The notes under the pieces: model-generated
Database searches by the model: none
Told to the model about the DNA's origin: nothing
What the model saw: only the letters and a program-made list of their open reading frames with translations
Program-made: the position numbers and the translations under genes
Assembly: GCA_018241455.1 (NCBI GenBank)
Contig: JAFEDW010000035.1
Span: forward strand, 1 to 12,631
Length of the DNA: 12,631 nucleotides
Source: Pseudomonadota bacterium
Lineage (GTDB): Bacteria; Pseudomonadota; Gammaproteobacteria; Steroidobacterales; Steroidobacteraceae
Reading direction: 5' to 3'
In this document: positions 1-10,560 of the stretch, in pieces
How positions within the stretch are numbered: position 1 is the first letter of the stretch
Layout of the letters: each line of letters starts with the position of its first letter

Positions 1-700
1 GCACCAGCTCGAGGGCGGGCACCGGCACCGCCGGCGCGATCGTGCGCGCGAGCGCCTGCGCCCACGGGCCCGCGGCGTTGACCAGTACGCGCGCGCTGCA
101 TTCGCGCTCGCTGCCCTGGTGCGCGTAGCGCACCTGTGCGCCTTGATCGGTCAGCGTCGCGCCGGTGCAGCGCGCCGGCAGCGCCAGCTCGGCGCCGAGC
201 GCCTGCGCCGAGCGCATCACCGCCGCGGTCAGCAGTGCGTCGTCGGTCTGCGCGTCGTGATACCAGTACACGTGCCGCAGCCCGTGCAGGTCGAGTCCAT
301 CGAGCGCGGGCCAGTCGCCGCGCGGCACGGTGCCGAAGCGCGCGGTCGCATCGAGCCCGGCAAGCAGCGCATAGAGCGAGAGCCCGATGCGCAGCTGCCA
401 GGACTTTCGCCGGCTGTGGTCGTACAGCGGTATGTAGAACTTCTGCAAATGCACGAGTTCCGGCGCGAGCCGCAACATGAGCGCGCGTTCGCGCAGGCTT
501 TCATGCACGAGCCGCAGCTGGCCGGATTCGAGGTAGCGCAGGCCACCGTGGATCAGCTTGCTCGAGCGGCTCGAGGATCCGGATGCGAGCGCGCTCTGTT
601 CGAGCAGCAGCACGCTGTGCCCGGCCGCCGCCGCGGCCTGCGCCATGCCGGCGCCGTGGATGCCGCCGCCGGCAATGACCACGTCGTAGCGTGCGCTCAT
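1..700 (-). CDS. glpD: Aerobic glycerol-3-phosphate dehydrogenase, N-terminal part (runs off the window)
   Basis: FAD enzyme that oxidises sn-glycerol-3-phosphate to dihydroxyacetone phosphate at the inner face of the cytoplasmic membrane and passes electrons to quinone. About 233 codons are visible, against roughly 500 for the family, so the C-terminal half is missing because the window ends. The protein begins MSARYDVVIAGGGIHGAG. The dinucleotide-binding GxGxxG is at residues 11-16, followed by the acidic strand end LLLE. Residues 44-57 (SSRSSKLIHGGLRY) match the GlpD signature, and residues near 225 read VNAAGPWA, the usual second FAD contact. The ATG at 700 overlaps the stop of the upstream phosphodiesterase gene by four bases (ATGA), which suggests translational coupling and supports this start. 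The same residue set could fit a glycerol-3-phosphate oxidase, but in a Gram-negative context the dehydrogenase is far more likely. Confidence 0.93.
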   Translation of the reverse strand, partial: MSARYDVVIAGGGIHGAGMAQAAAAAGHSVLLLEQSALASGSSSRSSKLIHGGLRYLESGQLRLVHESLRERALMLRLAPELVHLQKFYIPLYDHSRRKSWQLRIGLSLYALLAGLDATARFGTVPRGDWPALDGLDLHGLRHVYWYHDAQTDDALLTAAVMRSAQALGAELALPARCTGATLTDQGAQVRYAHQGSERECSARVLVNAAGPWAQALARTIAPAVPVPALELV

Positions 701-1452
701 GGCGCGGTGCGCTGCGCGCGCAGTGCGTCGGACATGGAGCGGATCGCCATCGTCTCGACATAGTCGGCGCCGCGCTCCGCCAGGGCCAGCGCCAGCGGGA
801 GCGTCGCCACTTCATAGATGACCCAGCGCCACGGGCCCTGCCACAGCCGGCCCGTCGGTGGGAGCTTGCGGTGATCGCAGAACAGGAACTGCGGCTGCAG
901 CGCCTGGTATTTCAGCCGGCTGTGGTCATCGGCGCTGTCGAGCACCCAGCCGATCGGCGCATCGCCGAGGCTGCGGGCGCGATGGATGGCGGCGAGGTCG
1001 AACGAGATCACGACGCACTGCGCGCGCCACGGCCTGATGACCTCGAGCACCTGCGAGACGACATGGTCGTGCCCGAACTGCGCCAGGCTCGCGCGCTTGA
1101 TCTCGACGAACAGCGTGATCTCGGGCCGGCCGGCGAGCAGCTGCAGCACATCGCGCAACAACGGCAGCCGCGTGCCGGCAAACTGCGCGCCAAACCGCTG
1201 CGTTTCCGCGGCCTCGATCGTGGCGAGTTCGCTGGCGTCGTGATCGAACACGCTGCCCGGCAGGCCGGTGGTGCGCGCCAGCAGGTGATCGTGGATGACG
1301 ACCGGCACGCCGTCGCGGCTCAGCTGCACGTCCAGTTCGAGGAAGCGCACGCCCAGGCCCAGCGCCGAGGTGAAGGCCGGCAGCGTGTTCTCCGGGAACT
1401 CGGCCGCGTTGCCGCGATGTGCCACCAGGTGTATGAGCCGCGCTGCGTTCAA
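697..1452 (-). CDS. Glycerophosphodiester phosphodiesterase (GDPD family, UgpQ-like, cytosolic)
   Basis: Hydrolyses glycerophosphodiesters, the deacylated phospholipid head groups, to an alcohol and sn-glycerol-3-phosphate. Family motifs in order, numbered from the TTG at 1452: AHRG (His12, Arg13), PENT (Glu21), LELDV (Glu39 and Asp41, metal ligands), HD (His54, Asp55) and VEIKR (Glu117, Lys119). The C-terminal barrel strand reads GADYVET. Length is about 251 residues, normal for cytosolic UgpQ-type enzymes, and there is no signal peptide. The frame is open up to a GTG at 1530. That extension is Cys/Arg-rich, has no family similarity and lies upstream of the first conserved strand. I therefore prefer TTG 1452, which has a weak TAGGT-like ribosome site, but the start is uncertain and GTG 1530 remains possible. 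The stop overlaps the glpD start (ATGA), so the product G3P is passed to the next enzyme in the same operon. Confidence 0.88.
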   Translation of the reverse strand: MNAARLIHLVAHRGNAAEFPENTLPAFTSALGLGVRFLELDVQLSRDGVPVVIHDHLLARTTGLPGSVFDHDASELATIEAAETQRFGAQFAGTRLPLLRDVLQLLAGRPEITLFVEIKRASLAQFGHDHVVSQVLEVIRPWRAQCVVISFDLAAIHRARSLGDAPIGWVLDSADDHSRLKYQALQPQFLFCDHRKLPPTGRLWQGPWRWVIYEVATLPLALALAERGADYVETMAIRSMSDALRAQRTAP

Positions 1453-1561
1453 GCTACCTACCGCGCCATGTCGCTGGCCGCAGACCTCGCAGCCACTGCC
1501 GGGTGCGCGGCGGCTGTGCGAGCATGGCACGGCGCCGCGGCGGTTCCCGGATCCGGCGCAA

Positions 1562-1567
1562 AGTATA
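1562..1567 (-). promoter_or_regulatory. Possible -10 element of a promoter for the phosphodiesterase-glpD pair
   Basis: Read on the minus strand, the gap after the bactofilin stop contains TATACT, five of six matches to TATAAT, in otherwise very GC-rich DNA. At the normal 17-bp spacing the -35 candidate (GTCGCC) is poor, so an activator may be needed or the match may be chance. A transcript starting about 7 bp downstream would begin near 1555 and leave a leader of roughly 100 nt before TTG 1452. This would make the pair separate from the bactofilin gene. Sequence pattern only. Confidence 0.3.
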
Positions 1568-1604
1568 ACGGGGTACGCGCTGCTGGCGACGTCCTGACTG
1601 GTCT

Positions 1605-2021
1605 TCAGGAAGCCGCGGGTTCCGGCACCGCGGCGCGCTTCTCGACGAACTGGATGATCGGCTCACTGCCGGTGCAGGCGATTTCGCCATCGACCTGCGC
1701 GCCGAGCGCGATGGCGATGCGTTTCGCGGTGACGCGGCCGCGCAGCCGCGCGCTCGCGCCGATCTCGAGCTTGTCCGTGATGGCGATGTCGCCGATCACC
1801 GTGCCGGCGATCACCGCGCAGTTGGCCGTGAGGTCGCCTTCCCAGCGCGCGCCGCTGGAAATCGCGACTTCGCCGCCGATGCGGCCGTTGCCCTGCACGG
1901 CGCCGTTCACGAGCAGCGCGCCCTGGGTGCTGATGTCGCCCGCAAGGCTCGTGTGCTGCGCGATCAACGTGGGCGTCGAGCCCAGGCGATCGAGCAGCCG
2001 GCGGCGTGGCATGTCAGTCAT
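1605..2021 (-). CDS. Bactofilin (polymer-forming cytoskeletal protein, DUF583)
   Basis: A 138-residue protein starting MTDMPRRRLLDRLG. Residues about 19-118 show the bactofilin pattern: short beta-helix rungs of Gly followed by alternating hydrophobic residues, for example LAGDIST, IGGEVAIS, IAGTVIGDIAI, LRGRVTAKRI and VDGEIAC. The flanking tails are short, basic at the N-terminus and Ala/Pro-rich at the C-terminus, typical for the family. Bactofilins polymerise into nucleotide-free filaments at the inner membrane and scaffold cell-wall enzymes or polar structures. The role of this one is not given by sequence. The frame stays open upstream to about 2708, but that part is the antisense shadow of the divergent lipoprotein gene, so I start at ATG 2021. 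ATG 2012 is an alternative. Neither has a clear Shine-Dalgarno sequence. The gene diverges from the SPOR lipoprotein gene with 36 bp between the starts. Confidence 0.88.
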   Translation of the reverse strand: MTDMPRRRLLDRLGSTPTLIAQHTSLAGDISTQGALLVNGAVQGNGRIGGEVAISSGARWEGDLTANCAVIAGTVIGDIAITDKLEIGASARLRGRVTAKRIAIALGAQVDGEIACTGSEPIIQFVEKRAAVPEPAAS

Positions 2022-2023
2022 GC

Positions 2024-2032
2024 TGTTACAAT
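2024..2032 (+). promoter_or_regulatory. Extended -10 promoter for the SPOR lipoprotein-M16B operon
   Basis: TGTTACAAT fits the extended -10 consensus TGnTATAAT, with hexamer TACAAT at 2027-2032. The -35 position at 17 bp (GCGTGG) is weak, as is common when the TG extension is present. Predicted transcription start is near 2039, leaving a leader of about 19 nt before ATG 2058. The element sits just upstream of the bactofilin start codon on the other strand, so the two promoters must overlap or lie back to back. Confidence 0.55.
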
Positions 2033-2047
2033 ATCCGACCTTACCGT

Positions 2048-2051
2048 GGAG
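2048..2051 (+). promoter_or_regulatory. Ribosome binding site of the SPOR lipoprotein gene
   Basis: GGAG followed by a 6-nt A-rich spacer before ATG 2058. This fixes the start at 2058 rather than at the upstream end of the open frame (1953), as does the lipoprotein signal peptide that begins exactly there. Confidence 0.75.
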
Positions 2052-2057
2052 AAAAGA

Positions 2058-2816
2058 ATGCGCAAGTCTCAGATTGGGGTGATCGCCCTGCTGACGGCGG
2101 TCACAATCGCGCTGGCGGGCTGCAGCCATGTGGGCGAGGACTGGAAAGCCGCACAGGCCGCCGACACCACCGAGGCCTACCAGGATTTCCTGCGCCAGCA
2201 CCCGGACAGCGAATACGGGGTGCCCGCCCAGGAGCGCATCAAGCAGCTCGCCGAGGACCGCGACTGGCAGGCCGCATCCAAGGCCGACACGCTCGACGCC
2301 TACCAGCAGTTCGTGGCGACGCATGCCGACGGCAAGTGGGCACAGGAGGCGCGCGTGCGCATCGAGAATTTCCAGCTCGGCGCCAGCGGCCAGGCGCCAT
2401 CGCCCGGCGCCACCAACGCGACGCCCGCGGGGGCGATGCCGACCGTGACCGCGCCGATGGTCACGCCGCCGGTGAGCGCGGCCCCGGCCGCGAGCAATGC
2501 CAAGCCGGCGATCAAGACGGCCGCCACCGCCAAACCCGCGGCCACCGCCAAGCCCGCGGCCACCGCCAGGTCGAGTGGTGGCACGCACTACGCGCAGCTG
2601 GGCGCGTTCGCGTCGAAGGCCAGCGCGCAGGCCGGCTGGCACAAGCTCAGCGGAAAACATGCCGCGCTGAAATCGCTGCAGCCGCACTACGCGACCGGCA
2701 GCTCGCACGGCAAGACGGTCGTGCGGTTGCAGGTGGGATTACCCTCATCGGAGCGGGTGCATGAGCTGTGCGCGGCGCTGAAGAAGCAGTCGCAGGCCTG
2801 CATTCCCGTCAACTGA
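2058..2816 (+). CDS. SPOR-domain lipoprotein with two tandem helical repeats
   Basis: A 252-residue envelope protein. Residues 1-22 are a lipoprotein signal: basic MRKSQ, a hydrophobic core, then lipobox L19-A20-G21-C22, so the mature protein should be lipidated at Cys22. Ser at +2 suggests outer-membrane sorting in Gram-negatives. Two related units of about 39 residues follow (28-67 and 69-106). Each starts DW-x-AA and carries ADT, an AY-x-x-F and a closing RI, and resembles a TPR-like helical hairpin. Residues about 108-173 are an Ala/Pro/Thr-rich linker with an 18-bp DNA repeat. The final 79 residues (174-252, beginning GGTHYAQLGAF) match a SPOR domain, which in other proteins binds denuded septal peptidoglycan glycan strands. 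The gene is first in an operon: its TGA shares a base with the ATG of the next gene (TGATG). The domain calls are secure. The exact function (septal wall, scaffold for the proteases) is inference. Confidence 0.88.
   Translation: MRKSQIGVIALLTAVTIALAGCSHVGEDWKAAQAADTTEAYQDFLRQHPDSEYGVPAQERIKQLAEDRDWQAASKADTLDAYQQFVATHADGKWAQEARVRIENFQLGASGQAPSPGATNATPAGAMPTVTAPMVTPPVSAAPAASNAKPAIKTAATAKPAATAKPAATARSSGGTHYAQLGAFASKASAQAGWHKLSGKHAALKSLQPHYATGSSHGKTVVRLQVGLPSSERVHELCAALKKQSQACIPVN
2520..2570 (+). repeat. 18-bp tandem repeat in the lipoprotein linker (about 2.8 copies)
   Basis: In-frame units encoding Ala-Ala-Thr-Ala-Lys-Pro, beginning at 2520, 2538 and 2556. The units are nearly identical at the DNA level (first base and AAA/AAG variants), and the third breaks off at AGG in place of the Lys codon. 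It forms part of the flexible linker between the helical repeats and the SPOR domain. Because the unit is a multiple of three and the copies are near-identical, copy number could vary between strains without frameshift. Confidence 0.8.
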
Positions 2817-4210
2817 TGCGGACCGGCGTTGGGTTTGGTGTCCTTGCGCTGCTCGGCTCGGCACTGTCCGGTGCCACGCAACCCGTGGCCGTGCGGCCCG
2901 CTGCCGCCGCGGCCACGACGGCCGTGAGTTTCGCCGCCACCGGCCAGTCGATCCAGACGCGCACGCTCGCCAACGGCTTGCAGGTGATCGTCTGGCCCGA
3001 CCACAACATCCCCAGCGTCGCGCTGTTCAACTGGGTGCACGTCGGCAGCCGCAACGAGGGCACCGGCACGACCGGACTCGCGCATTTCTTCGAACACATG
3101 ATGTTCAATGGCACGACCACCCACGCGCGCGGCGAGTTCGACCGGCTGATCGAATCGAACGGCGGCAGCAACAACGCCTTCACGTCGCAGGATGTCACCG
3201 TGTACCAGGACTGGTTCCCGCGCTCGGCGCTCGAGCTGGTGCTGCAGCTCGAGAGCGACCGGCTCGCGAACCTGGCGTTCGCGCCGCAGGTGGTCGAGAA
3301 GGAACGCGAGGTCGTCTACTCGGAGCGGCGGCTGCGGGTCGAAGACAGCAATCCCTCGTTCCTGGCCGAGCAGGTGCAGGCGACCGCGTTCGTCGCGCAC
3401 CCGTATCGCATTCCGACCATCGGCTGGCCCTCTGATATCAAGGCCTGGACGCTCGCCGATCTCCAGAATTTCTACCACACCTGGTACGCGCCGAATCAAT
3501 GCACGCTGGTGCTGGTGGGCGATGTCGAGCCCGAGCAGGTGTTCGCACTGGTGGAGAAATACTACGGTCCGATTCCCCGCGGGCCCGCGACCGCGGCCGT
3601 GCGTACGGTCGAGCCCGAGCAGAGCGGTGAACGCCGGCTGGTCGTCGAGCGCAGCGGGCAGAATCCGCTGGTGCAGGTCGCCTGGCACGCGATATCGGCC
3701 GACGATCCACGCGCGCCCGCATTGAACCTGTTGCAGACGATCCTCACCGGGGGCGATGCGGCGCGGCTGCATCGCGCGCTGGTCGAAGAGCGCAAGCTCG
3801 CCGTGGCGGTCGACAGCGGCTGGTCGGAGGGTTTCGATCCAAACATCTACTCGATCTACGCAACGCTCCCGGAGGGCGGCTCCAGCGAGGCGTTCGAGCA
3901 GGCGCTGAATGCCGAGCTGGCGAAGCTCCTTGCGAGCGGCGTGACGGCCGCGGAACTGTCGCGCGCGAAGCACCAAGTCGCGGCCTCGTTCTGGCGCGGC
4001 GTGTCGACCATCGACGGCAAGGCGCGCCTGCTCGGCGAGTACGCGGTGATGCACGGCGACTACCGCAAGCTGTTCACGGCGCCCGACGCCTACGAGCGCG
4101 TGACCGCCGCCGATGTGCTGGCGGTGGCGCGCGATGTGTTCAAGCCCGAACACCGCACCGTCGGCGTGCTGTTGCCGCGCGCGGCAACGGCGACGGGCGG
4201 CGAGCACTGA
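2816..4210 (+). CDS. M16B zinc peptidase, catalytic subunit (periplasmic)
   Basis: A 464-residue M16-family metallopeptidase. Residues 1 to about 22 form a Sec-type signal peptide (MRTGVGFGVLALLGSALSGA), so it acts in the periplasm. The inverted zinc motif HxxEH is complete as His90-Phe-Phe-Glu93-His94, and Glu170 in VVYSER aligns with the third zinc ligand. NGGSNNAFTSQDVTVY (115-130) is the usual substrate-strand motif. The second domain, which starts around 220, lacks the conserved Arg/Tyr pair of M16B: the aligned positions are Val323 and Val330. The ATG at 2816 shares its A with the lipoprotein stop. The frame is open further back to 2768, but the signal peptide begins exactly at 2816. 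It lies 3 bp upstream of the partner subunit gene. I infer that it forms a heterodimer with that partner. The substrate is unknown. Confidence 0.93.
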   Translation: MRTGVGFGVLALLGSALSGATQPVAVRPAAAAATTAVSFAATGQSIQTRTLANGLQVIVWPDHNIPSVALFNWVHVGSRNEGTGTTGLAHFFEHMMFNGTTTHARGEFDRLIESNGGSNNAFTSQDVTVYQDWFPRSALELVLQLESDRLANLAFAPQVVEKEREVVYSERRLRVEDSNPSFLAEQVQATAFVAHPYRIPTIGWPSDIKAWTLADLQNFYHTWYAPNQCTLVLVGDVEPEQVFALVEKYYGPIPRGPATAAVRTVEPEQSGERRLVVERSGQNPLVQVAWHAISADDPRAPALNLLQTILTGGDAARLHRALVEERKLAVAVDSGWSEGFDPNIYSIYATLPEGGSSEAFEQALNAELAKLLASGVTAAELSRAKHQVAASFWRGVSTIDGKARLLGEYAVMHGDYRKLFTAPDAYERVTAADVLAVARDVFKPEHRTVGVLLPRAATATGGEH

Positions 4211-4213
4211 CAC

Positions 4214-5671
4214 ATGAAGGTGGCCATCATGCTTGCAGCGACGATCCTGGCCGGCGGCGTTGGTGGCAGCGGCGGTGCGGGGACTGCCGTGCCGGCGCAT
4301 GCCACGGTGACACCGGCAGCGCCCGCCGCGAACCATGTCAACGTGAAAGTGCCGGCCAACGAGCGCATCACGCTGCCGAACGGACTGCGGCTGATCCTGG
4401 TGCCGCGGCACGACATCCCGCTGGTGGCGTTCAACCTGTTGCTGCGCGGCGGTGCGCTGCTCGACCCGCCGGGGCACGATGGCACCGCGGCGCTGGCCGC
4501 CGACCTGCTGACGCACGGCGCCGGCTCACGCGATGCCTTTGCCTTTGCCGACGCGGTGGAGGGCGCGGGGGGCAATCTCGACGCGGCCGCGCGCGCCGAA
4601 TTCATCCAGGTGCAGGGCCAGTTCCTCGCGCACGACAGCCGGCTGATGCTCGAGCTGCTGGCTGATGCCGTGCTGCGTCCGCGCTTCGATGCCGACGAAT
4701 TCGACAAGCTGCGCGAGCGCCGCATCGAGGAAATCAAGGCCGCCAGGGATTCCCAGCCGCAGGCGCTGCTCGGCAACTACGGCCGCGCGCTGCTGTTCGC
4801 CGGCCACCCGTACGCCGATGCGGTCAGCGGCAGCGAGGCCTCGCTCGCGCGGCTCACGCGTGCCGACGTGACGCGTTTCTACGCGGCGCAGTCCGGCGCC
4901 GACCGCGCGATCCTGGTCGTGGCGGGCGATTTCGATCCGGCGCAGGTGCGTCGCGATGTCGGCGCGCTGTTTGGCGCCTGGCCGCGCGCGTCAACGCCGC
5001 TCGCGCCATTGCCTGCGCCCGCGCGCGTGCACGGCCGACGCCTGCTGCTGGTCGATTCGCCGGGCTCGGCGCAGACCTACATCTGGATGGCGAATGTCGG
5101 CGTGTCGCGCCACTACGACCTGCGGCCGGCGCTGGCCGTCGCGAACCTGGCGCTGGGCGGCAGCTTCGGTTCGCTGCTCAATCGCGAACTGCGCCAGAAG
5201 GCCGGGCTCACCTACGACGCGAGTTCACGCTTCACGCGCGGCCTGGTGGCGGGCGAATTCGCGATCAGCACCTTCACGCAGACCGACAAGTCGGCGCAGG
5301 CGCTGCAGCTGGCGCTGACGACGCTCGCGGGCTTCAAGCACGACGGCCTCGATGCCGCGGCCATCGACTCGGCGCGCAACTACCTGCTCGGCCAGTATCC
5401 GCTCGCGTTCGAAACGCCTTTCGACTGGGCGGTCGCGCTCGGTGACCTCGATTTCTACGACCTGCCGGAGAGCTACATCGGCCAGTTCGGCTCCGCTCTG
5501 GTGGCGACCGACGCCGCGTCGATCCGCCAGGTCATCGACGGCGCGTTCCCGTCGCCCGATGATCTCGACATCGTGCTGATCGGCGATGCGGCGAAGATCC
5601 GTGCGTCGCTGGAGAAATTCGGACCCATCACGACGATGCCGCTGTCCGCCCCGGAATTCGTCCCGCACTAG
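4214..5671 (+). CDS. M16B peptidase homologue, non-catalytic R/Y subunit (periplasmic)
   Basis: A 485-residue M16 protein with an N-terminal signal region (MKVAIMLAATILAGG) followed by a Gly/Ala/Pro-rich spacer to about residue 45. The region equivalent to HxxEH reads TAALAADLL (91-99), so all three zinc-binding or catalytic residues are gone and the subunit cannot bind zinc there. The second domain keeps the M16B Arg/Tyr pair in LLNRELRQKAGLTY (321-334, Arg327 and Tyr334), which in characterised heterodimers contacts the substrate bound on the partner. It follows the catalytic subunit gene by 3 bp and is the last gene of the operon. Paired genes of this kind are a known M16B arrangement. The lost zinc site and the retained R/Y are read directly from the sequence; dimerisation is inferred. 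Confidence 0.92.
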   Translation: MKVAIMLAATILAGGVGGSGGAGTAVPAHATVTPAAPAANHVNVKVPANERITLPNGLRLILVPRHDIPLVAFNLLLRGGALLDPPGHDGTAALAADLLTHGAGSRDAFAFADAVEGAGGNLDAAARAEFIQVQGQFLAHDSRLMLELLADAVLRPRFDADEFDKLRERRIEEIKAARDSQPQALLGNYGRALLFAGHPYADAVSGSEASLARLTRADVTRFYAAQSGADRAILVVAGDFDPAQVRRDVGALFGAWPRASTPLAPLPAPARVHGRRLLLVDSPGSAQTYIWMANVGVSRHYDLRPALAVANLALGGSFGSLLNRELRQKAGLTYDASSRFTRGLVAGEFAISTFTQTDKSAQALQLALTTLAGFKHDGLDAAAIDSARNYLLGQYPLAFETPFDWAVALGDLDFYDLPESYIGQFGSALVATDAASIRQVIDGAFPSPDDLDIVLIGDAAKIRASLEKFGPITTMPLSAPEFVPH

Positions 5672-5704
5672 CGCTGGCGAGCGCTGTTAGGCAAGCGGCC
5701 TAAC
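5670..5704 (+). terminator. Two tandem hairpins after the M16B operon (possible terminator or operator)
   Basis: The first dyad is AGCGCT-GGCG-AGCGCT (5670-5685), which starts on the M16B stop codon. Immediately after it comes a perfect 7-bp dyad, GTTAGGC-AAGCG-GCCTAAC (5686-5704). There is no T-run afterwards, so this is not a canonical intrinsic terminator. The second dyad ends 18 bp before the gltB -35 box, so it could equally be a protein-binding operator. The repeats are directly visible; the role is open. Confidence 0.45.
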
Positions 5705-5722
5705 CTCATGCATAGGAGTCCA

Positions 5723-5750
5723 TTGACCGTGGGCGACCGGTCGGTAATAT
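5723..5750 (+). promoter_or_regulatory. Sigma70-type promoter for gltBD
   Basis: TTGACC at 5723-5728 (five of six to TTGACA), a 16-bp spacer, and TAATAT at 5745-5750. Predicted start is near 5757. This is the best full promoter match in the window and lies in the only sizeable gap upstream of gltB. It gives a long leader of about 170 nt to the preferred gltB ATG. I saw no sigma54 -24/-12 element (GG-N10-GC) at a convincing position. Confidence 0.6.
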
Positions 5751-5752
5751 TC

Positions 5753-5810
5753 GGCCCATAGGTTCGAGAACGCTGTTCGGTGCCGGGTGCGTGGGCCAAG
5801 TCCATCCGGC
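5753..5810 (+). other. Potentially structured part of the gltB leader
   Basis: Two base-pairing possibilities share sequence. GCCGGGTG (5782-5789) can pair with CATCCGGC (5803-5810) as an 8-bp stem with one G-U pair. GGCCCA (5753-5758) is perfectly complementary to TGGGCC (5792-5797), which lies in the loop of that stem. The second pairing would be either a pseudoknot or an alternative fold. In DNA this GC-rich some pairing is expected by chance, and no known riboswitch class is recognised. Confidence 0.3.
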
Positions 5811-5918
5811 GGTCGGGTCTTCTCACCGCAAGTCTTTGAATTTAATTGATTATTTTCCGTTCCTGGCGAGTCCGGGAGCGGATGTCCGTGCGCGGCTGCC
5901 GCGACGGGCGCTTGCGGC

Positions 5919-5922
5919 GGAG
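5919..5922 (+). promoter_or_regulatory. Ribosome binding site deciding the gltB start
   Basis: GGAG with a 7-nt spacer to ATG 5930, the best ribosome site among the in-frame candidates. The upstream ATG at 5882 has GGGAG only 3 nt away, which is tight, and TTG 5846 has none. Confidence 0.6.
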
Positions 5923-5929
5923 TGAGTGC

Positions 5930-10549
<4,620 letters not shown>

Positions 10550-10560
10550 GCGCGCAGTCG

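Noticed and set aside
1593..1609. CCTGA-N7-TCAGG dyad at the bactofilin stop as a terminator
   Set aside because: The stem is only five base pairs and no T-run follows on the minus strand, so it could easily be chance.
691..2082. 463-codon open frame on the plus strand across the glpD/phosphodiesterase/bactofilin region
   Set aside because: It lies antisense to two genes with clear family motifs (GDPD and bactofilin) and crosses their intergenic gap. Its product has no motif.
2022..2708. N-terminal extension of the bactofilin frame
   Set aside because: The extension is the reverse strand of the SPOR lipoprotein, Arg/Gly-rich and without bactofilin rungs. Bactofilins are short, and ATG 2021 fits.
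2687..4516. 609-codon open frame on the minus strand opposite the M16B genes
   Set aside because: It has the same composition artefact, spans two plus-strand genes and the junction between them, and has no recognisable domain.
5768..5778. GAAC-N3-GTTC resembling a LexA box in the gltB leader
   Set aside because: The spacing is three, not the four of the GAAC-N4-GTTC box, and gltB is not an SOS gene. It is probably a chance short dyad.
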